A model generated the notes under the pieces. That model did no database searches and was not told where the DNA came from. It worked only from the letters and a program-made list of their open reading frames with translations. DNA of 64,000 nt from Flexivirga endophytica (GTDB lineage: Bacteria; Actinomycetota; Actinomycetes; Actinomycetales; Dermatophilaceae), in the NCBI RefSeq assembly GCF_014640635.1, contig NZ_BMHI01000003.1, positions 496,001-560,000 of the forward strand, given 5' to 3'. The stretch's first letter is position 1, and every line of letters starts with the position of its first letter. Positions 42,189 to 50,680 of this stretch are shown one piece after another. The position numbers and the translations under genes are program-made.

Positions 42189-43049
42189 ATGACTGCTGCT
42201 GACGGCTCCAATGCGACACAACGCACCCGCCGGACCCGCACCCTGATCGTGACGTTCCTCGGGTCGGTGGTGCGCCAACAGGGTGGTTGGCTGCCGATCG
42301 CCGGCACCATCGATCTGATGGGTCAACTCGGCGTCGACGCCCCCAGCGTGCGGACGGCGGTGTTCCGGCTCAAGCAGCGCGGCTGGTTGGAGGCCGAGGC
42401 CCGCAACGGCGCACGGGGTTACACGCTCACCGAGCACGCGGTCTCGGTCCTGGCGCAGGGCGACGAGGTGATCTGGCATGCCCGCCGGCCGGCCGACCTC
42501 GCTGACGGGTGGTGCATCGTCAATTTCAGTGTGCCGGAGTCGGATCGGAGCAGGCGCTACAAGCTGCGCACCCATCTGAGTCATCTCGGTTTCGGCAACG
42601 TGGGCACCGCCATGTGGCTCGCCCCGGCGCGCATGCGCAGTGCCGCGGAGGAGGCGATCGCGGATCTCGGGCTGGACAAGTACGCCGCGGTTTTCGTCGG
42701 CAACTACATGGGTACCCAGGACCTGACCGCGCTGCTCTACGACAGTTGGGACCTGGCCGGGATCGACCAGAGCTACCGGGATTTCACCGAGCACCATCGG
42801 CCGATGATCGCCCGGCTGGAGTCACCCACGGCGATCGAGCCGGAGGAAGCGTTCACGACATACCTCTCCATCATCGATGCCTGGCGCCGGCTTCCCTTCC
42901 GCGATCCGGGGCTTCCCCACGAGGTGCTCGCCGAGGGTTGGAGCGCTCCCGAGGCGGTTGCCGTGTTCGAGCGTCTGGTGGAGTTGTTGGAGGATCGGGC
43001 GCTGGCACATGCGGCGCAATTCTGGAACTCCTCCAGCACCAACAGCTGA
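42189..43049 (+). CDS. PaaX-family transcriptional repressor
   Basis: 286 residues with an N-terminal winged helix (VDAPSVRTAVFRLKQRGWLE) and the PaaX core and C-terminal domains (YDSWDLAGIDQSYRDF is typical). PaaX proteins are released from DNA by aryl-CoA thioesters, so this one likely senses anthraniloyl-CoA or a later intermediate made by its own operon. It is the last gene of the set, six bases after the monooxygenase/reductase. Whether it binds the promoter at 36030 or another site is unknown. Confidence 0.92.
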   Translation: MTAADGSNATQRTRRTRTLIVTFLGSVVRQQGGWLPIAGTIDLMGQLGVDAPSVRTAVFRLKQRGWLEAEARNGARGYTLTEHAVSVLAQGDEVIWHARRPADLADGWCIVNFSVPESDRSRRYKLRTHLSHLGFGNVGTAMWLAPARMRSAAEEAIADLGLDKYAAVFVGNYMGTQDLTALLYDSWDLAGIDQSYRDFTEHHRPMIARLESPTAIEPEEAFTTYLSIIDAWRRLPFRDPGLPHEVLAEGWSAPEAVAVFERLVELLEDRALAHAAQFWNSSSTNS

Positions 43050-43101
43050 CCAACCATAGGGGAGGTAACGTTCCCCGCAGGAGCCACGAGGAGGAGAAAA
43101 C

Positions 43102-44202
43102 ATGCAGCAGGTGAAAGCCGTTGTCGCCAAGGCGATGGGCGAGCCGGTCAGCATCGAGACCATCAACGTGCCCGAGCCCGGACCGGGTGAGGCCGTGGTC
43201 AAGATCCAGGCGTGCGGGGTCTGCCACACCGACCTGCACTACCGGGAGGGCGGCATCAACGACGAGTTCCCGTTCCTGCTCGGTCACGAGGCCTCCGGCA
43301 TCGTCGAGGCGGTCGGTGACGGCGTCACCGATGTGGAGCCCGGCGACTTCGTCATCCTCAACTGGCGTGCGGTCTGCGGTGAGTGCCGTGCGTGCAAGCG
43401 CGGCGAGCCGCAGTACTGCTTCGCCACCCACAATGCGAAGCAGAAGATGACGTTGGAGGACGGCACCGAGCTGAGCCCGGCGCTCGGCATCGGCGCATTC
43501 GCGGAGAAGACCCTCGTCGCCGCCGGCCAGTGCACCAAGGTTGACCCGAAGGCCCGCCCGGCCGCCGCCGGCCTGCTCGGCTGTGGCGTGATGGCCGGCC
43601 TCGGTGCGGCGATCAACACCGGCGGCGCGACCCGCGGTCGTTCCGTCGCGGTCATCGGCTGCGGTGGTGTCGGCGTCGCGGCTGTCGCCGGCGCTGTCCT
43701 CTCCGGTGCCTCACCGGTCATCGCTGTCGATATCGACCCGCGCAAGCTGGACGCCGCCAAGAACGCCGGCGCGACCCACACCGTCGACTCCTCGCAGGCC
43801 GACCCGGTCGAGCAGATCAAGCAGATCTGCGCAGAGGTCTACCCCGGCGCCGAAGGTGCGGACATCGTCGTCGAGGCCGTCGGCCGCCCGGAGACCTGGA
43901 AGCAGGCGTTCTACGCCCGCGACCTGGCTGGCACCGTGGTGCTCGTCGGCGTCCCGACACCCGACATGAAGCTGCCCGAGCTGCCGCTCATCGACGTCTT
44001 CGGCCGCGGCGGCGCCCTGAAGTCCAGTTGGTATGGCGACTGCCTGCCCAGCCGTGACTTCCCGATGCTGATCGACCTCTACCAGCGCGGCCGACTCGAC
44101 CTCGACGCGTTCGTCAGCGAGGAGATCGGGCTCGACGAGGTGGAGCAGGCGTTCGCCAAGATGCACGACGGCAACGTGCTGCGGTCGGTCGTCGTGTTCT
44201 GA
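43102..44202 (+). CDS. S-(hydroxymethyl)mycothiol dehydrogenase
   Basis: 366-residue zinc alcohol dehydrogenase of the mycothiol-dependent formaldehyde dehydrogenase type (MscR/AdhE). The catalytic zinc site is CGVCHTD (38-44) and GHEASG; the structural zinc lobe is [15 protein letters not shown]. The cofactor loop is [10 protein letters not shown]. The stretch [20 protein letters not shown] is characteristic of this group. It oxidises the formaldehyde-mycothiol adduct and supports an actinobacterial host. A strong ribosome-binding site (GAGGAGGAG) precedes the ATG. The usual metallo-beta-lactamase-fold partner gene is not adjacent. Confidence 0.92.
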   Translation: MQQVKAVVAKAMGEPVSIETINVPEPGPGEAVVKIQACGVCHTDLHYREGGINDEFPFLLGHEASGIVEAVGDGVTDVEPGDFVILNWRAVCGECRACKRGEPQYCFATHNAKQKMTLEDGTELSPALGIGAFAEKTLVAAGQCTKVDPKARPAAAGLLGCGVMAGLGAAINTGGATRGRSVAVIGCGGVGVAAVAGAVLSGASPVIAVDIDPRKLDAAKNAGATHTVDSSQADPVEQIKQICAEVYPGAEGADIVVEAVGRPETWKQAFYARDLAGTVVLVGVPTPDMKLPELPLIDVFGRGGALKSSWYGDCLPSRDFPMLIDLYQRGRLDLDAFVSEEIGLDEVEQAFAKMHDGNVLRSVVVF

Positions 44203-44203
44203 A

Positions 44204-44674
44204 TCAGTCGAGGACAACCACCGACGCGGACGGCGCACCATCGGCAGAAACGGTGAAGGTGATCGGCGCCGGGGTGGCCCCGGCAGGGAAGCAGGCGACG
44301 AAATCCACCGTGGCCATGTCCACTGGATTTATGAAGAGGTGGTTGACCGTCGCCATGACCGTCCCAGGCGCGGTACCGGACGTCGGAGTAAGGGTCGAGG
44401 CATCCCAGCGTGTGTATGGCGCCGAAAGTTCGGCGGTGAAGGACACCGTGACCCCGCGCTGACCGCCCGTGCAGCTGTAATTTCCGCTCATGAGATCCAT
44501 GCCCACGTGGACACTTTTCTCAGCAATGTCGACCGAAAATACGTCGACGGAGAGGCTGTCGGTCGAGCAGTTGCCGCTTACGGCGCTCGCCGGAGCGGCA
44601 CTGGCGAGGGCAACGACCGGCACCGACCAGGCAGCTCCTCGGGCGAGCGTGCGACGGGTGATGACCTGGGACAT
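44204..44674 (-). CDS. Small Tat-exported protein of unknown function
   Basis: 156 residues. The N-terminus MSQVITRRTLARGAAWSVPV is a twin-arginine signal, with cleavage likely after ASAAPASA. The mature part of about 120 residues is beta-rich, has three cysteines and shows no known domain. ATG 44674 is chosen because GGAGAGGAG lies just before it. The stop is one base beyond the convergent dehydrogenase stop. Many actinobacteria have similar small secreted beta-sandwich proteins, but I cannot assign a family. Confidence 0.75.
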   Translation of the reverse strand: MSQVITRRTLARGAAWSVPVVALASAAPASAVSGNCSTDSLSVDVFSVDIAEKSVHVGMDLMSGNYSCTGGQRGVTVSFTAELSAPYTRWDASTLTPTSGTAPGTVMATVNHLFINPVDMATVDFVACFPAGATPAPITFTVSADGAPSASVVVLD

Positions 44675-44785
44675 GTGGCGCTCCTCTCCAAGCACACCAC
44701 ACCCAAAACTAGTGACGCGTCTGCTCCGATGCCGGCTTATTCCGCGTCCGCGCCGGGACTGATGAGCCACCGACGGCCGAGCCTC

Positions 44786-46504
44786 CTAGCGTGGGGGCAG
44801 GATCGAGACTGCCATGTCCTCACGGTGTCCGTAGTAGGAGAACCTCCACTCCTTGCTCCACAGGACCCCGGCGGCCGGGCCCGCGCCGGACGGCCACGCC
44901 GTACCCTCTGCCTTCTCCCGGATGACGACGGTGACGGCGTCGCGCGGTGCGTGCCGCAGGCGTCGGAAGTCGTCGTCCTCCGGCTTGGGCCAGGCCTTGT
45001 CGAAGTAGACCTGATGGCCGTCGGCGGCGAGTTGGGTGCTGATCGCAGGAGCGATGCTCGCCATACAGGCAAGGCCGTGACACTCGACCCTGACCGGTGC
45101 GTGCGGCGCCCGCTGCGCGATCGCCTCTGCGACCGGCGTGCTGACGGATCGCGCTGTGCGCCAATCGGATCGGCGACCGCCGAGCAGGTGCAGCAACTGC
45201 GAGTCAGGCAGTATGGCGACGGCGGCCACCACACAAACCGCGCTGACGACCAGAGCCGGAACCGCGTGCGGCACACGCGGCCGGATCGCCGGCACGCGCT
45301 CCCCGACGAAGCGCGCGACCTGCCACACCGCGGCCGCGGTCAGACACAACGGTGCCGCGATCAGCAGGTCGCTGTAGATGATCCGCGACCGTGTCAGGGT
45401 CGCCGTCGCCCAGACGAGCGCGACACAGCTGACCAGAGTGATCACCACGAGATCCGGCAGCGCCGGGTCGGACCTGCGGCGGGGGCGCAGCAGCGTGCGG
45501 CGAGCCGACCACAGCGCCGGCAGGACGGCGATCGCCACCAGTGCGCACGCGACGAACACCGCCACGTTCGCTGCGGGTGCGGTGAAGATGCTGTCGCCCT
45601 TCGCGAGCAGCGTTGCCTGCGAGAGGTTTGTGGGAAAGACCGATACCGGCACGAGCATGAGGAACACGTGTTTGGCACCACCACCCCAGCCGAGCGGGCT
45701 CTCGGCGGCGGATCCGGCGACCAGTCGAGCGAGTTCGCCGACGTTGTTCGGGGCGGTCACGAACACGTCGATGATCGGCGGCACCCAGCACAACACCAGC
45801 AGGCCACCGGCCACCAACCACGGACGCGGATGATGCCGCGGACCGGACCACCCGCGTGCCGGCCACCACCGGATCAGCGCGACGACCGCGAGGAACACTG
45901 ACAGCACGAGCACCACGGGCACGAAACCGATGTGGCACTGCGCGGTGAACGACGCGCAGACGACATACAGCGGCAGTGCGCGGCGGTCTCCTCGTTGCAG
46001 CCGCCAGGCGAGCATGAGCACCGCGAGGAGGCCGAGGACCGGCGGCCACGCGTTCAGTGGGCGTGCGAGGTTCGCGCCGTAGAAGTATTCGAGTATGGCG
46101 GCAACACCCGCCGCGCAACCCGCACCCGGCCAGCCGCCGGCCCGGAACCCGGCGACCACCGCGATCGCCACCAAAGCGATTGCGATCAGCGCAGATCCGA
46201 CGACCAGACCCCAGGGCGCGAAACCGGTCGCGGCATATGGGACGGCGAGCAGGTAGAACTGCATCGGGCCGGGGTGATGCGCCCAGACGCCCGGGTTGGA
46301 CAGATCGCTCGTCGAACGCATCCCGAGCAACGGCGGGTGCGCCGAGAAGACGTCGTGCGTGTGCAACGCGACGATCGCCTCGTCACCCTGCGGAAACCAG
46401 TCACCGCCGAGCAGCCGGCCCACGCCCCAGGCGATCTGGAGGCAGGCGAGCACGATCAGGACGGTCAACAACGTCGCGTCGCGGGATCCCCTACCCTGCC
46501 CCAT
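44786..46504 (-). CDS. Multi-membrane-spanning glycosyltransferase-like protein
   Basis: 572 residues with about eleven helices and a C-terminal soluble domain. The first loop carries GDEAIVALHTHDVFSAHPPL and HHPGPMQFYLLAVPY, the Asp/Glu and His-Pro pattern of GT-C (GT39/ArnT-like) enzymes, which use polyprenyl-phosphate sugars outside the membrane. The substrate is unknown. The start is uncertain: 46504 has only a weak site, and 46537 is open. It is divergent from the TRIC gene, with an inverted repeat between. Confidence 0.75.
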   Translation of the reverse strand: MGQGRGSRDATLLTVLIVLACLQIAWGVGRLLGGDWFPQGDEAIVALHTHDVFSAHPPLLGMRSTSDLSNPGVWAHHPGPMQFYLLAVPYAATGFAPWGLVVGSALIAIALVAIAVVAGFRAGGWPGAGCAAGVAAILEYFYGANLARPLNAWPPVLGLLAVLMLAWRLQRGDRRALPLYVVCASFTAQCHIGFVPVVLVLSVFLAVVALIRWWPARGWSGPRHHPRPWLVAGGLLVLCWVPPIIDVFVTAPNNVGELARLVAGSAAESPLGWGGGAKHVFLMLVPVSVFPTNLSQATLLAKGDSIFTAPAANVAVFVACALVAIAVLPALWSARRTLLRPRRRSDPALPDLVVITLVSCVALVWATATLTRSRIIYSDLLIAAPLCLTAAAVWQVARFVGERVPAIRPRVPHAVPALVVSAVCVVAAVAILPDSQLLHLLGGRRSDWRTARSVSTPVAEAIAQRAPHAPVRVECHGLACMASIAPAISTQLAADGHQVYFDKAWPKPEDDDFRRLRHAPRDAVTVVIREKAEGTAWPSGAGPAAGVLWSKEWRFSYYGHREDMAVSILPPR

Positions 46505-46609
46505 GACCACATGGTGCCCCTGCAACAGCCACACCACGAACGATTGCCCGGGCTCGGCGAGTCGAGCCGCTCGCGCAGCGAATCAAAAACAGTCTGTGCG
46601 GATGCGGGC

Positions 46610-46648
46610 AAGTTGTTGGTCAGGCGCGAAGCGACTGTCCAACAACTT
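46610..46648. promoter_or_regulatory. Inverted repeat between divergent genes
   Basis: AAGTTGTTGG (46610-46619) and CCAACAACTT (46639-46648) are perfect 10-base arms 19 bases apart. They are A/T-rich for this genome, about 55 bases before the TRIC start and 106 bases before the glycosyltransferase start. A repressor site or looped hairpin is likely. Confidence 0.5.
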
Positions 46649-46702
46649 TGCACGCACCGCTAGCGTTATGGCTCGAACGACCCGGCGACAGGAGGTGCAC
46701 CG

Positions 46703-47470
46703 ATGCAGAGCGGTGACCTGTCGGAGTTGTTCCGGGTCCTCGACCTGACCGGGGTCTTCGCCAACGCCATCCTCGGCGGCCTGGTGGCGCGGCAGGAACG
46801 TCTCGACCCGATCGGCTTCCTCACCTTCGCGGTGCTGTCCGGACTCGGCGGCGGCATCATCCGGGATGTTCTGCTGCAGCACGGACCACCTGTCGCGCTG
46901 ACCGATTACGCCTACCTGCTGACGGCCCTGGCCGGCGCCGGGATCACGTATGTCGCCAACGTCAGCGGCCCGTTGTGGGATCGGGTCTGGCCGGTGATCG
47001 ACGCCATCGCGCTCGGGACCTGGGCGGCGGCGGGCGCGCAGAAGAGCCTCTCGGTCGGCATCGGCTGGTTGCCGGCCATCCTGCTCGGCACGATCACCGC
47101 GGTCGGCGGTGGCGCCATACGCGACATCGTGACGCGACGGGTCCCGTCCGTGCTCGGCGGCAACACGCTCTACGCGTCGTGCGCGATCGTCGCGAGCGCC
47201 GTCCTGGTGACCTGCACCGAAACCGGCCACCCGACAGTGGGATTGGCGGCGTCCACCGTCACCGGAGCGGGCCTGTGCCTGGTCGCGCGCTGGCGCGGCT
47301 GGATGCTGCCGGACGCCGACGCGTGGTCCGCACCCCGGAAAGTCGCTGCCAAAGCGGGACTCGACCGGGCGCGCCGGGAGAAGATCGCCCGCGCCCTGCA
47401 GACCAGGCGGCGCTCAGGAGACCGGCGCAAGGTGGAAGGCGAACCGACCGATCCTGAGGAGGAACGATGA
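46703..47470 (+). CDS. TRIC-type cation channel family protein
   Basis: 255 residues, formerly UPF0126/YicG. Two internal repeats of three helices carry the matching glycine motifs GLGGGIIRDVLL and AVGGGAIRDIVT, the hallmark of bacterial TRIC channels, which conduct monovalent cations. The C-terminal 50 residues are basic and cytoplasmic. AGGAGG precedes the ATG. Its stop overlaps the start of the M20 amidohydrolase (ATGA). Confidence 0.92.
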   Translation: MQSGDLSELFRVLDLTGVFANAILGGLVARQERLDPIGFLTFAVLSGLGGGIIRDVLLQHGPPVALTDYAYLLTALAGAGITYVANVSGPLWDRVWPVIDAIALGTWAAAGAQKSLSVGIGWLPAILLGTITAVGGGAIRDIVTRRVPSVLGGNTLYASCAIVASAVLVTCTETGHPTVGLAASTVTGAGLCLVARWRGWMLPDADAWSAPRKVAAKAGLDRARREKIARALQTRRRSGDRRKVEGEPTDPEEER

Positions 47471-48738
47471 GCACGGCTGCTGCACGGAAGGTCCTGGCCG
47501 GACTCGACGGAGCTCGCGACGACCTCGAGGACTTCTACCGGGACCTGCACCAGCATCCCGAGCTGTCGCACCAGGAGACCGAGACGGCCGCGAAGGTCGC
47601 CGGTCGCCTGCGCACTGCCGGGTATGCCGTCACGACCGGCGTCGGCGGGACCGGTGTCGTCGGCGTCCTGGAGAACGGCGACGGACCACGGGTGTTGCTG
47701 CGCGCGGACATGGACGCACTCCCGGTGCGCGAGGCGACGGGTCTGGACTACGCAAGCACTGTCACGGTGACCGACGACTCCGGTGAATCGGTGCCGGTCA
47801 TGCATGCCTGCGGACACGACGTTCACGTCGCCTGCCTCGCAACGGCGGCAGCGTTGCTGGCGGCCGCGAAGGACCAGTGGTCCGGCACGTTGGTCGCGCT
47901 CTTCCAGCCCGCCGAGGAAGTGGGCGACGGCGCTCGCGGGATGCTCGACGACGACCTGCGCAAGGTCGTCGGACCGGTCGAGGTCGCACACGCCCAGCAC
48001 GTGCTCGCGATACCGGCGGGCAGCGTCGGCACACGGGTCGGCTCCGTCTTCGCGGCCGCCAACAGCATGCGCGTGACCGTCCACGGCCGCGGCGCGCACG
48101 GATCGATGCCACAGGCCGCGATCGACCCGGTTGTGCTGGCCGCGATGATCGTGATTCGCCTGCAAACCATCGTTTCTCGCGAGATCGCGCCGACCGAGCC
48201 GGCGGTGCTGACGGTCGGGAGCATCCGCTCCGGGTCCAAGAGCAACGTGATCGGCGACAGTGCCGTGATCGAGCTCAACGTGCGCACCTACAACGACGCC
48301 ACCCGTGAGCACGTGCTCGATGCGATCCGGCGCATCGTCACCGCGGAGTGCGCGGCCTCCGACTCGCCCAAGGAGCCGGGGTTCGAGCTGTATGACGAGT
48401 TCCCGCCGACGGTCAACGACGAAAGTTCGACCGATCTGTTGGCCGCTGCGTTCAGCGACTTCTTCGGGGACGACGCCGGGGAGCTGCCGTTGCAGAGCGC
48501 GAGCGAGGACTTCAGCGACATACCGACGGCGCTGGGGATCCCCTACTCCTACTGGGGAATCGGCGGTGCTGATCCCGACACGTATGCCGCGGCCGAGCGT
48601 GCCGGCCGGGTCAGCTCCGACATCCCGGTCAACCACTCGCCATACTTCGCGCCGGTCCTGCAGCCCACGCTGGACGTCGGCACGCAAGCCCTGGTGGTGG
48701 CCGCGCTGGCGCACCTGGGTCGCTCCGCCGGCGACTGA
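47467..48738 (+). CDS. M20D amidohydrolase
   Basis: 423-residue metal-dependent amidohydrolase of the hippuricase/IAA-amino acid hydrolase type. Metal ligands are in LRADMDALP, HACGHDVHVA and QPAEEVGDGARGM; the dimerisation domain begins near residue 195. It hydrolyses N-acyl or aryl-amino acid conjugates. A link to aromatic acids handled by the nearby anthranilate genes is possible but only by proximity. It is translationally coupled to the TRIC gene upstream. Confidence 0.88.
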   Translation: MSTAAARKVLAGLDGARDDLEDFYRDLHQHPELSHQETETAAKVAGRLRTAGYAVTTGVGGTGVVGVLENGDGPRVLLRADMDALPVREATGLDYASTVTVTDDSGESVPVMHACGHDVHVACLATAAALLAAAKDQWSGTLVALFQPAEEVGDGARGMLDDDLRKVVGPVEVAHAQHVLAIPAGSVGTRVGSVFAAANSMRVTVHGRGAHGSMPQAAIDPVVLAAMIVIRLQTIVSREIAPTEPAVLTVGSIRSGSKSNVIGDSAVIELNVRTYNDATREHVLDAIRRIVTAECAASDSPKEPGFELYDEFPPTVNDESSTDLLAAAFSDFFGDDAGELPLQSASEDFSDIPTALGIPYSYWGIGGADPDTYAAAERAGRVSSDIPVNHSPYFAPVLQPTLDVGTQALVVAALAHLGRSAGD

Positions 48739-48788
48739 TCGGCAGGAACGCGCCACTGCCGGCAACCGGGTTGCTACTGTCCTGCGCC

Positions 48789-49847
48789 ATGATGAAAAGC
48801 GCTGCAGCCGGTGGTCTCGTCGTCGTGGCTGGGTGCGCAGTCGTCCTTGCCGGATGTGGCGGCGGGGGAAGCGACTCCTCGTCGTCCACGACGGAGAACA
48901 AGACCCTCGCGACTGCTCTGGGCTATCTACCTGCGGATGCGACAAGGGTGCAGTTCGGTGACTCCACGCCGTGGCTGAAGGAGCACGGCTTCGCGAAGAA
49001 GCGTCCGGCCGAACTCCTCAAGGACGAGAAGTTCTTTCGGCAGCTGCCGAACGCCGCCTTCCCCGAGAGCGACCTCTGGAACTTCTCGCGGGTGATGAAG
49101 GACTGGGGCTGGTCGGCAGCCGACATCGCGTGGTCGGCAACTGCGGCCGCCGGCAGGGGCCCGCTCCTGCACTATGTGCGTTTCCGCGACAGCACCGACA
49201 TCGGTGTGGTGAAGAAGTCGTTGATCAGCCACGGCTACAAGGAGCACGGTGACAAGCTCGTCGGCCCGTCACTCGGCAGCGTCGCCGACCCCCTCACCGC
49301 GCAGATCGTCGCCTCGCTGGGACACACTGTGCGCTTCTACTCCGACAAGCACCTGATGGCCGGCAGCACCATGGACACATTGCCCGAGCTCCCCGACGCT
49401 TCGAAGTCGCTGGGTGCCGCAGCCGGCATCCGCGCTGTCGTCGCACCGATCACCACGGCCGACTACGTGCGCATCAGCGCCGGCGCGGACGCCTGCATCA
49501 TGCCGCTGCGAGCCTCGGCACGGACGCTGAAGCAACTCGACTCGATCGACCGGTTCACTGCCAGTGCCACCGCAGTTGTCAGCGACTCGAAAAGCACTGC
49601 GACAGTGGCATATTCATCATCCGACGCGGCAGCGAAGGACCTCCCTCACCGGAAGGCCTTCGTCAAGGGCTTGTCCCTGAGGACACGTGAGCCCTACAAC
49701 AGGCTCGCACGTTTCACCCTGAAGCGGCGGGACTCGACGATCCGCTACACGATCGACGCAGAGCCGCGCGTCGTCACGCAGATGCTGCAGAACCAGGATG
49801 CGCCGTGGGCGATGTGCAAACAGCCGAAGAAGACTTCAAGCAACTGA
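48789..49847 (+). CDS. Lipoprotein of unknown function
   Basis: 352 residues. A signal peptide ends in the lipobox VVLAGC at about residues 18-23, followed by a Gly/Ser-rich linker. The mature part is soluble with no recognised domain; LATALGYLPADATRVQFGDS recalls actinobacterial surface lipoproteins of unknown role. ATG 48789 or the next codon, also ATG, starts it. The last 12 bases overlap the convergent membrane-protein gene. Confidence 0.75.
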   Translation: MMKSAAAGGLVVVAGCAVVLAGCGGGGSDSSSSTTENKTLATALGYLPADATRVQFGDSTPWLKEHGFAKKRPAELLKDEKFFRQLPNAAFPESDLWNFSRVMKDWGWSAADIAWSATAAAGRGPLLHYVRFRDSTDIGVVKKSLISHGYKEHGDKLVGPSLGSVADPLTAQIVASLGHTVRFYSDKHLMAGSTMDTLPELPDASKSLGAAAGIRAVVAPITTADYVRISAGADACIMPLRASARTLKQLDSIDRFTASATAVVSDSKSTATVAYSSSDAAAKDLPHRKAFVKGLSLRTREPYNRLARFTLKRRDSTIRYTIDAEPRVVTQMLQNQDAPWAMCKQPKKTSSN

Positions 49848-50600
49848 CCGACGCCCGACTGCCGTCAGCACCAGACCGCAGAGCAGTGCGGCGAGGACGA
49901 GCGCGACAGGTATGTCGCCGACCCCCAGCCCGTGTCCGAACGACGCCGGCTTGGCGAAACCGTCCGCCATCGACGCACCGAGCGGTCGGGTCAGCACGTA
50001 GGCACACCAGAACCAACCGATCTCGTGGCGTCCGGTGGTGCGCCACGCCACCGCCGGTATGGCGATCAGGATCGCGAAAAGGGCTGCGGACGGCCAGAAT
50101 CCGAGTCCCAGCGTCGCCGCGGTCAGATCACCGACGGCGGTGCCGAGCGCGAAAGTGCACATGACCGCGCCCCAGTAGAACCGCTCACGCCGAGGGTTGT
50201 CGATGTCGTGGATCGAGATCGTCCCCTCCACCCGGCGCCACGTCACGAAGACGGCGGCGGTCGCGGCGGCATACAAGGTGCTGGTGAACGGATAGGGCAG
50301 TCCGAGCGCCACGTGGACGCCGTCCGCGAGCATCGTGCCGAAGACCGCGACAGCGGCAACCATCGACCAATAGCGTTCGGCGACGTAGCCGTGCGTGCGG
50401 GTCTGCCAGCGGTATGCCGCCACGAGGCCGACCACCCCGACGACGACGGCGAGCGCGGGGCTGATGCCCGCCAGCCCATCGGATGCCGCTTCCCCGAACG
50501 CGGTGGTCGTCAGCTTGAGGATCCAGAAGAGCAGCCCGACCGGCGCGACCCAGGAAGTGGTGGTCGCCGCACGTTCGGCGCGCGAGGAAACAGTAGTCAC
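49836..50600 (-). CDS. COG4705-like integral membrane protein
   Basis: 254 residues and seven or eight helices. Repeated helices carry a small-residue motif ending in Asp: LKLTTTAFGEAASDGL, FALGTAVGDL and YVLTRPLGASMADGF, as in the uncharacterised COG4705 membrane proteins. The GTG at 50600 gives the natural N-terminus; upstream frame is excluded. A two-half direct-repeat box lies at 50622-50639 between this gene and the divergent kinase, so both could be under the same regulator. Confidence 0.72.
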   Translation of the reverse strand: MTTVSSRAERAATTTSWVAPVGLLFWILKLTTTAFGEAASDGLAGISPALAVVVGVVGLVAAYRWQTRTHGYVAERYWSMVAAVAVFGTMLADGVHVALGLPYPFTSTLYAAATAAVFVTWRRVEGTISIHDIDNPRRERFYWGAVMCTFALGTAVGDLTAATLGLGFWPSAALFAILIAIPAVAWRTTGRHEIGWFWCAYVLTRPLGASMADGFAKPASFGHGLGVGDIPVALVLAALLCGLVLTAVGRRSVA

Positions 50601-50621
50601 GAGCGTAGGGTGCTCACGCAC

Positions 50622-50639
50622 GGCTGAGGAAACGCTGAG
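50622..50639 (-). promoter_or_regulatory. OmpR-type 7-4-7 direct-repeat box, copy 1
   Basis: Read on the - strand: CTCAGCG-TTTC-CTCAGCC. It lies between the divergent COG4705 gene and the kinase gene. The 11-base period is the usual spacing for OmpR/PhoB-class dimers. Matching boxes are at 53407-53424 and 55061-55078. Confidence 0.65.
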
Positions 50640-50680
50640 ATGTCCCGCGCCACAGCGGTTTTCTGGCGCAGTATGGCGGG

